7,672 nucleotides of DNA from NCBI GenBank assembly GCA_021816565.1, contig JAKAXN010000214.1:1-7672 (forward strand), read 5' to 3'. The DNA comes from Actinomycetes bacterium (GTDB lineage Bacteria > Actinomycetota > Acidimicrobiia > Acidimicrobiales > Palsa-688). Under the pieces are notes generated by a model. The model had not been told where the DNA came from. It did no database searches and worked only from the letters and a program-made list of their open reading frames with translations. Below, one piece after another: positions 1 through 7,672 of the stretch. Made by a program: the position numbers and the translations under genes. How positions within the stretch are numbered: the first letter of the stretch is position 1; each line of letters opens with the position of its first letter.

Positions 1-152
1 CCGCCGCCCTGGCCGCCATCGGTCTGTCGACCCGCCCGGCGGCCATGCGCCGGGCCGGATGGCGGCCACTTCTGCTGGGAGCGGTCCTGTGGGCCGCAGT
101 CGGCGTCAGCAGCCTGCTCCTGCAGGGCGCCACCGGCCTGGTGGGACTCTGA
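1..152 (+). CDS. YeiH/UPF0324-type putative sulfate exporter, C-terminal end (partial)
   Basis: Only the last 49 codons are present, read from position 3 to the TGA at 150-152; the start lies off the left edge. The peptide begins AALAAIGLSTRPAAMRRAGW and continues into one hydrophobic helix (about residues 21-40 of the visible part, RPLLLGAVLWAAVGVSSLLL), ending with a short Gly/Leu tail. The GLST-x-x-x-x-M/L-RRAGxRPLLLGxxLW pattern followed by a final helix is what I know from the C-terminus of the YeiH/UPF0324 family (Cons_hypoth698), inner-membrane proteins annotated as putative sulfate exporters. The transported substrate is not established for most members. The family call rests on this short tail alone; another multi-helix transporter remains possible. 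A strong hairpin follows seven bases after the stop, consistent with the end of a transcription unit. Confidence 0.62.
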   Translation, partial: AALAAIGLSTRPAAMRRAGWRPLLLGAVLWAAVGVSSLLLQGATGLVGL

Positions 153-158
153 GGGGAC

Positions 159-190
159 GGCGGCGGGCCGGACCGCCCCGGCCCGCCGCC
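159..190. terminator. Perfect 13-bp GC hairpin between convergent genes, likely bidirectional terminator
   Basis: GGCGGCGGGCCGG (159-171) is followed by a 6-base loop and its exact reverse complement CCGGCCCGCCGCC (178-190). It lies between the stop of the membrane protein (150-152) and the stop of the Rpf-like gene (213-215), so it can serve both strands. Neither side carries a T-tract, as in many proposed terminators of high-GC actinobacteria. That it terminates transcription is inferred from position and stem strength. Confidence 0.7.
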
Positions 191-212
191 TCCACCTCCC
201 GGCCCTCGGGGT

Positions 213-809
213 CTAGGCGCCGCACTCCCGGCTGGTGACCGGCCAGGCGCCCCAGCCCTGCTGCTGCTGGACCTGCTGGGCCACCGCCGTCTGCTCCGCC
301 GGCGAGGCGTCGGCCGGGTTGCCGGTGCCGCCTCCGGCCTGCCAGCTGCTCATCGTGAACTGGTACATGCCGTAGTAGCCGTTGCCGGTATCGGTGGCCG
401 GGTTGCTGGCCGACTCGTGCTGGGCGATGCAGGCCCACACGCCCGACGGTGAGTAGCCGTAGCCGCTCGTCGGGTAGCCCGCCGCCGCGGGGGTGTAGCT
501 CGCCGGGCTGTAGCTGCTCTCGGTCACCTGCGGGACCGAGGCCGGGGCGTGCCAGCCGGCCGGCGGTATCTGCAGGGTCCAGCCGGCGTCGAGCGGGGAC
601 CACAGGTCCTTGTGGTTCCACGCCGCCAGGTCCTGCATGGTGACGCCGTAGTGCTGGCTGACCGACCAGTAGGAGTCGCCAGGGGCAACCTGATAGGCCG
701 CCTGGCCGGGCAGGACCGCCTGGGAGGAGTCACTGGCCGCCCATGCCGGGGCCGATGACAGGGAAATGCCGGCAGCGGTGATGGCCGCCGAGATGAGGGC
801 GCGTTTCAA
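213..809 (-). CDS. Secreted LysM + Rpf/transglycosylase-like domain protein
   Basis: A 198-residue exported protein predicted to bind and cut peptidoglycan. I chose a TTG start at 809: an AAAGGAGAG Shine-Dalgarno sequence sits just upstream, and the start places a textbook signal peptide at the N-terminus (MKRALISAAITAAGISLSSAPAWA, cleavage likely after AWA at residue 24). Earlier in-frame codons up to 905 would add 32 polar residues before the signal. Residues about 38-83 form a LysM domain (YQVAPGD...WSV...L..G..LQIP), which binds N-acetylglucosamine glycans. A Tyr/Ser/Pro-rich linker covers about 98-122. Residues 124-198 match the transglycosylase-like/resuscitation-promoting-factor fold: WACIAQHES with E132 as the expected catalytic glutamate, then NGYYGMYQFTMSSW. 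C127 and C196 are placed as the family's conserved disulfide. The enzyme should cleave the glycan strand outside the membrane. It lies 133 bp downstream of a secreted glycoside hydrolase on the same strand and may share its transcript or have its own promoter. Confidence 0.9.
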   Translation of the reverse strand: MKRALISAAITAAGISLSSAPAWAASDSSQAVLPGQAAYQVAPGDSYWSVSQHYGVTMQDLAAWNHKDLWSPLDAGWTLQIPPAGWHAPASVPQVTESSYSPASYTPAAAGYPTSGYGYSPSGVWACIAQHESASNPATDTGNGYYGMYQFTMSSWQAGGGTGNPADASPAEQTAVAQQVQQQQGWGAWPVTSRECGA

Positions 810-813
810 GCGG

Positions 814-822
814 CTCTCCTTT
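814..822 (-). promoter_or_regulatory. Strong Shine-Dalgarno that sets the TTG start of the Rpf-like gene
   Basis: Read on the minus strand this is AAAGGAGAG; its AGGAG core (816-820) lies six bases before the TTG at 807-809. No comparable site precedes the more upstream in-frame start codon at 905, so it decides the start in favour of the 198-residue product. Confidence 0.75.
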
Positions 823-942
823 CTCGATGCCCGCCGGTGACCCAGCACTAGGGGGGTCGTACTCTGCGTCCGGGTGACACGGCACCCAGCGGGCAATCCG
901 ATCATTCGACCAGATGGGACGGCCGGCCCGCAAGCCTGGCGG

Positions 943-2616
943 TCAGCTACCCGGGGTCACCAACAGGTTGTAGGCGGCTCCGTCGGGGAAGCTCGGGATG
1001 GTGAAGCTCACCTCCGTAGCGCCCGGGCCGGCAGGTGTGACCGTCAGCGAGGCCGGGGCGGCCGGGGTCGGGCCGCTGACCGCGGCCCCGGGCTGGAACG
1101 TCTCGGAGCTGAGCTGGATGGCCGGCCGGTCGGTCGTCCAGGGGACGATCAGGTGCACCCGCACGTCGGCCGGCGGGACCGGCGATTCCCGGGGCCGCCA
1201 CTCGGTGTTGCACCAGCTGGCCACGGCGCAGCCCTGGAGGCGGCCGATGAGAGCGACCACCTGGTTGTGGGAGGAATCGATGGATCCGAGAGCGGCCAGC
1301 GAGTCGGTGCTCGTGCTGGACGCCGCCGTCTGGCCGGTCATCTCGGCATAGGTGCTACGGACCCAGTAGTCCGAGGTCCGGGCCTGACCGCCGTCGGTCA
1401 GCAGCCCGTCGAGGGTGGCCAGGGTGCAGCTGTCCCAGCAGGACCGCTCGGCCGATGCGATGCCCGCCCTGGCGATGGTGGACAGGTACCCGACGTCCCA
1501 GCCGGGGACCGGTTGGGTCCAGCGGGACCCGTACTCGTCGAGGAACATCTGCGGGTGGCCCAGTCCCGGCAGCGACCGGATGAGGTTCCACGTGGCCTCG
1601 GCGTCCGCGTAGATGGTCGCCGGGGTCTTGCCGTTGTCGTGCCAGGCCACCGCCGCCAGTTGCAGGCCGTGCGCCGCGGCGAAGCGCAGGAAGGTGCCGA
1701 GGTCCGGTTCGTGGGTCAGGTTGTTGGGCGGGAGCGGGGTCAGCGACCACTCGCCGATAGACGGGCCGACGATGGCCGCTCCCGGGTCGACCGACTTTAT
1801 GGCCTGGTAGCTGACCAGGAACTGCTGCAGCAGATCGTCGGGGGTCTCCGAGGCGAAGTCCGCGGCCGAGTAGTAGTTGTTCCAGCCGGGCTCGTTGTAG
1901 ACGTCCCAGTAGTCGACCCGCTGCCCGCTGGCCAGGACATTCTGGACCGTCGAGCGCACCCACGAGGTGTACGCCGACCAGTTGGACCACGGCGTGGGCG
2001 GGGGCCCGCCGTTCTTGGCCGTCTGGGCCCACAGATCGGACAGGATCAAGGTGGTGCGGGCTCCGCTGGCCGAAGCCGCCGACCAGCTACCCCAGTTGTA
2101 CAGGCCGGCCGAGCCGGGGGCCGGCACCGAGCGGTACATCGTGGCTCCCAGGTTGCTCAGCTCCCGGGAGTTGGTGTCGGCGCTCGGAAGCAGGTTGAAG
2201 CCCGCTCCGGCGTGGTCGACCGGTCCGGTCGGGGTGGCCGCGTCGACGGTGATGCACCCTCCGGTTGGGCAGGCCGGTGCCGAGGCCGTGGCGACCGGGG
2301 CCACGGTGGTCGTCCGGGGCGGGGACGTCACGGTCGTGGTCGCCGGCGGAGCGGTGGTCACGACCGGCGCCGGGCGGGCGACGGTGGTCGTGGTCGTGGA
2401 CGTGGACGAAGTGGTGACGGTGGTGGGAGCGGTGGTGGTCGGGTCGGCGGTGGCCACCCGCGCCGGCCGCCCCCGGGATGGCTGCAGGGCTCCGGAGGCC
2501 GCGGTGACCGCCCCCGAGCCGACCAGCAGCAGGGCCGCCGCCATCAGGGCCCGGGCCCGGCGGTCGGGGCTCCGGCCGGCGGCTTCCACGACCCCGACGT
2601 CTCGCTGCTGTCGCAT
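943..2616 (-). CDS. Secreted or membrane-anchored GH39-like (clan GH-A) glycoside hydrolase
   Basis: A 557-residue protein starting at the ATG at 2614-2616, preceded by GAGGG six bases upstream. An in-frame start at 2718 is possible but would add 34 unconserved-looking residues across the promoter region. Residues about 23-43 are one hydrophobic segment after an Arg-rich stretch: a signal peptide or anchor. A Thr/Pro-rich stalk spans about 60-112. The catalytic part (about 120-480) looks like a clan GH-A barrel: YDxWDVYNEP-type motif with E242 in NEP as likely acid/base, AWHDNG at 325-329, and FLDEYG with E361 as likely nucleophile. The C-terminal 70 residues look beta-rich, as in the GH39 beta-sandwich. 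Cysteines occur as three close pairs: C116/C121, C393/C397 and C463/C469. GH39 enzymes include beta-xylosidases and iduronidases; the substrate here cannot be read from sequence, and GH30, GH5 or GH79 relatives are alternatives. It is upstream of the Rpf-like gene, suggesting a role at the cell envelope or in external glycan use. Confidence 0.68.
   Translation of the reverse strand: MRQQRDVGVVEAAGRSPDRRARALMAAALLLVGSGAVTAASGALQPSRGRPARVATADPTTTAPTTVTTSSTSTTTTTVARPAPVVTTAPPATTTVTSPPRTTTVAPVATASAPACPTGGCITVDAATPTGPVDHAGAGFNLLPSADTNSRELSNLGATMYRSVPAPGSAGLYNWGSWSAASASGARTTLILSDLWAQTAKNGGPPPTPWSNWSAYTSWVRSTVQNVLASGQRVDYWDVYNEPGWNNYYSAADFASETPDDLLQQFLVSYQAIKSVDPGAAIVGPSIGEWSLTPLPPNNLTHEPDLGTFLRFAAAHGLQLAAVAWHDNGKTPATIYADAEATWNLIRSLPGLGHPQMFLDEYGSRWTQPVPGWDVGYLSTIARAGIASAERSCWDSCTLATLDGLLTDGGQARTSDYWVRSTYAEMTGQTAASSTSTDSLAALGSIDSSHNQVVALIGRLQGCAVASWCNTEWRPRESPVPPADVRVHLIVPWTTDRPAIQLSSETFQPGAAVSGPTPAAPASLTVTPAGPGATEVSFTIPSFPDGAAYNLLVTPGS
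2302..2439 (-). repeat. Low-complexity Thr/Pro-rich stalk coding region
   Basis: Residues 60-105 of the glycoside hydrolase contain 22 threonines in 46 residues, mixed with Pro, Val, Ala and Ser and encoded mostly by ACC/ACG codons. On the plus strand this appears as irregular GGTGGTCGT-type repetition. It resembles the flexible, possibly glycosylated stalks that hold actinobacterial exported enzymes away from the membrane. Such DNA is prone to length variation. Confidence 0.7.
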
Positions 2617-2647
2617 CCCCGGCCCTCGTGTCGCTCGTAAGCCCCCG

Positions 2648-2653
2648 ATATTA
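2648..2653 (-). promoter_or_regulatory. Candidate -10 element of the glycoside hydrolase gene
   Basis: The minus strand reads TAATAT here, one of the few AT-rich spots in the window, 31 bases upstream of the ATG at 2616. A start of transcription near 2641 would give a leader of about 25 bases that includes the GAGGG ribosome site, and would exclude the upstream ATG at 2718. No good TTGACA-like -35 is found at 16-18 bases, so the sigma factor is unclear. On the plus strand, TAGCAT at 2701-2706 is a weaker -10 candidate for the divergent ABM gene. Confidence 0.4.
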
Positions 2654-2774
2654 CCTGTTGTCCTTTTCGTCGTCCCGGCCCGGGCTGCCTGCCCCGTCGT
2701 TAGCATCGGGGGATCCAACCGGGTCGGCGCGACGCGTCCGACGCCGGGTCGACAAACTCGAGGGAGTGCCCCGC

Positions 2775-3080
2775 ATGCCGGTACTGGTAGCCACGATCAT
2801 CCCCAACCCGGGCCAGATGGAGGCCGTGGAGGCCGTCCTGGCGGATCTGATCCCGTCGGTCCACCAGGAGGACGGCTGCGAGCGCTACGCCCTGCACCGC
2901 GGTCGCGACCGGCTGGTCTTCGTCGAGAAGTGGCGCGACCGTGACGCCCTGGCCGCCCACGGGGCCGGACCGGCCATCAGGGCCATGAACGAGCGGCTGG
3001 CCGGGCTGGTGGCCGGGCCGCCTGACGTACAGGTCCTCGAGGCGGTCCCGGCCGGGGATCCGGACAAGGGCCGGGTCTGA
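2775..3080 (+). CDS. ABM-domain protein, putative quinol monooxygenase (YgiN-like)
   Basis: A 101-residue protein starting at the ATG at 2775, with AGGGAG at 2761-2766 eight bases upstream. A longer in-frame reading back to 2628 lacks protein-like character and overlaps the divergent promoter area. It is a single antibiotic-biosynthesis-monooxygenase (ABM) domain: an opening beta strand (MPVLVATIIPNPGQ), a helix, the conserved EDGCERYALHR segment (32-42), the strand FVEKWRDRDALAAH with EKW at 51-53 and H62, then a helix and a final strand ending in VQVLEAV. Family members are dimeric ferredoxin-like folds that oxidise quinols or other aromatics without cofactor, or have no assigned substrate; the exact reaction here is unknown. 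The charged C-terminal tail (GDPDKGRV) is unremarkable. It is followed 46 bp later by the FKBP gene on the same strand, with which it may be co-transcribed. Confidence 0.85.
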   Translation: MPVLVATIIPNPGQMEAVEAVLADLIPSVHQEDGCERYALHRGRDRLVFVEKWRDRDALAAHGAGPAIRAMNERLAGLVAGPPDVQVLEAVPAGDPDKGRV

Positions 3081-3126
3081 GCCGGGTAGGTTGGTCGTTT
3101 CCCCCTAGCCCCGCCGAGGAGGCACC

Positions 3127-3495
3127 GTGGCCAAGCCCGAGGTCGAAATTCCCGAGCAGGACCCGCCCGCAGAGCTGGTGATCGAGGACCTGGAGGTCGG
3201 CGACGGCGACGAGGCCCGGCCCGGCCAGGAGGTCTCCGTCCACTACGTCGGGGTGGCGTGGTCCACCGGCAGGCAGTTCGACGCCTCCTGGGACCGGGGT
3301 GAGACCTTCGAGTTCGGCCTGGGGGCCGGACAGGTGATCGCCGGATGGGACCAGGGGGTGGCCGGGATGCGCGTAGGAGGCCGTCGGCGCCTGACCATCC
3401 CGCCGCAGCTGGGATACGGCGCGCGCGGCGCCGGGGGAGTGATCAAGGGCGGCGAGACGCTGGTGTTCGTGGTGGACCTGCTCGGGGTCCGCTGA
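3127..3495 (+). CDS. FKBP-type peptidyl-prolyl cis-trans isomerase
   Basis: A 122-residue cytoplasmic protein starting with GTG at 3127; GAGGAGG (3116-3122) lies four bases upstream. A single FKBP domain occupies about residues 18-122 after a short acidic leader. The binding-pocket residues known from human FKBP12 are all identifiable: Y40 in VHYVG, F51 and D52 in QFDAS, F61 and F63 in ETFEF, V70 and I71, W74 in GWDQG, Y97 in LGYGARG and F114 in LVFVVDLL. It should therefore catalyse cis-trans isomerisation of Xaa-Pro bonds during protein folding and be able to bind FK506-like ligands. There is no signal peptide or lipobox, and no inserted IF/chaperone flap as in SlyD-type members. It forms a convergent pair with hrpA, with only three bases between their stop codons. 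Confidence 0.95.
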   Translation: MAKPEVEIPEQDPPAELVIEDLEVGDGDEARPGQEVSVHYVGVAWSTGRQFDASWDRGETFEFGLGAGQVIAGWDQGVAGMRVGGRRRLTIPPQLGYGARGAGGVIKGGETLVFVVDLLGVR

Positions 3496-3498
3496 TCC

Positions 3499-3511
<13 letters not shown>
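3480..3511. terminator. Nested inverted repeat containing both stop codons of the FKBP/hrpA convergent pair
   Basis: An outer stem GCTCGG (3480-3485) pairs with CCGAGC (3506-3511), and an inner stem GCTGA (3491-3495) pairs with TCAGC (3499-3503) around a 3-base loop. The TGA of the FKBP gene (3493-3495) and that of hrpA (3499-3501 on the minus strand) sit in opposite arms of the inner stem. It is the only hairpin I see at this junction and could act as a weak two-way terminator. There is no T-tract, and the internal loop is asymmetric (5 and 2 bases). Confidence 0.4.
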
Positions 3512-7395
<3,884 letters not shown>

Positions 7396-7417
7396 GGGGT
7401 CCCCTCCAGTATCCCGT

Positions 7418-7463
7418 CCGGCGGTCGTTTCGGGCGACCCGCCGGGGGTAACTGGACCGCCGG
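7418..7463. repeat. Three related half-sites in the hrpA/radical-SAM divergent intergenic region
   Basis: CCGGCGGTC (7418-7426) is matched as an exact reverse complement by GACCGCCGG (7455-7463), and nearly so by CGACCCGCCGG (7435-7445), which pairs with it over ten bases with one bulged C and a 7-base loop. Two mutually exclusive hairpins can therefore use the left arm. They may be operator half-sites or an RNA structure ahead of the ATG at 7470. They occupy most of the 74 bases between the two divergent starts. Chance in GC-rich DNA is possible. Confidence 0.45.
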
Positions 7464-7469
7464 TGACTG

Positions 7470-7672
7470 ATGAATAAGAGCAAGAACCGCACCCTCCTGG
7501 TCCATCCCGGGTCCCTGATGTATTCCGAGCTGTTCCTCCGGCTGGAGCCCCTCGGCCTCGAGCGGATCGCCAGCGCGGTGCGCTCCGCCGGGCACCCGGT
7601 GCGCATGGTCGACCTGCAGGTGTACTCGCCGGAGGAGATGTGGCGGGTGTTCGAGGAGTTCGCCCCCGACGT
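7470..7672 (+). CDS. Cobalamin-binding radical SAM protein, N-terminal part (HpnR-like), partial
   Basis: An open frame from the ATG at 7470-7472 runs 67 codons off the right edge. An in-frame TGA at 7464-7466 lies two codons upstream, so this ATG (or the CTG just before it) is the first usable start; no good Shine-Dalgarno lies at normal spacing. The peptide has a short polar leader, then a beta strand TLLVHPGSLMYSELFLRLEPLGLERIASAVRSAGH (split here as strand plus helix), then VRMVDLQV and a helix EEMWRVFEEFAPDV. The pattern hydrophobic-VHP, LEPLGLxxIAxAVRxAGH, VxxxDLQ is the opening of a Rossmann-like B12-binding domain preceding a radical SAM barrel. From memory the LMYxxxFLRLEPLGLE and DLQV wording is closest to hopanoid C-3 methylase HpnR, but the CxxxCxxC cluster and the rest lie outside the window, so the specific activity is uncertain. 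Confidence 0.72.
   Translation, partial: MNKSKNRTLLVHPGSLMYSELFLRLEPLGLERIASAVRSAGHPVRMVDLQVYSPEEMWRVFEEFAPD

Noticed and set aside
810..942. c-di-AMP (ydaO/yuaA) riboswitch upstream of the Rpf-like gene
   Set aside because: Such switches often precede actinobacterial rpf genes, but I could not find the conserved motif blocks, and the 133-base gap is tight for one.
874..2640. 588-codon open frame on the plus strand opposite the glycoside hydrolase
   Set aside because: Its product is Arg/Gly/Pro-rich low-complexity sequence with no domain signs, whereas the minus-strand frame carries catalytic motifs, a signal segment and an SD. It is a GC-bias shadow.
2617..2718. 34-residue N-terminal extension of the glycoside hydrolase from the ATG at 2718
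   Set aside because: It would cross the TAATAT promoter candidate and put polar residues ahead of the signal segment; the ATG at 2616 has a GAGGG site at proper spacing.
3081..3126. Separate promoter for the FKBP gene
   Set aside because: The 46-base gap after the ABM gene contains a clear SD but no convincing -10/-35 pair, so co-transcription is at least as likely.

Overview
The window is uniformly GC-rich and densely coded. It reads as chromosomal DNA of a high-GC actinobacterium; an Acidimicrobiia-type lineage is only my guess. The evidence is an Rpf/transglycosylase-like cell-wall enzyme carried with LysM, SD-led genes with ATG, GTG and TTG starts, and strong GC bias at third positions. 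I see no tRNA, rRNA, CRISPR array, insertion sequence, phage gene or integration site. No gap between genes exceeds about 160 bp.

Layout. Positions 1-152 (+) hold the last 49 codons of a membrane protein that looks like a YeiH/UPF0324-type putative sulfate exporter. It ends facing a secreted LysM plus Rpf-like transglycosylase (213-809, -), with a 13-bp perfect GC hairpin between them as a shared terminator. Upstream on the same strand is a secreted GH39-like glycoside hydrolase with a Thr-rich stalk (943-2616, -). A 158-bp divergent region follows, then two small + genes: an ABM-domain monooxygenase-like protein (2775-3080) and an FKBP-type peptidyl-prolyl isomerase (3127-3495). The FKBP gene converges on a full-length hrpA DEAH-box RNA helicase gene (3499-7395, -) with three bases between the stop codons. 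Across a 74-bp divergent region from hrpA begins a cobalamin-binding radical SAM protein (7470-end, +), cut by the window edge, whose N-terminus resembles hopanoid C-3 methylases.

How the genes relate. The Rpf-like protein and the glycoside hydrolase are both exported and both act on polysaccharide, so they may form a small cell-envelope remodelling pair; this is inference from adjacency and signal sequences. The ABM and FKBP genes may be co-transcribed. hrpA is a stand-alone RNA/translation-maintenance gene. The rest looks like ordinary core genome. The features most worth a second look are small-scale ones: a (Gly-Asp)7 hexanucleotide repeat inside HrpA, repeated half-sites in the hrpA/radical-SAM intergenic region, the unusual convergent hairpins, and the poorly classified secreted glycoside hydrolase. 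I found no convincing new multi-gene system.
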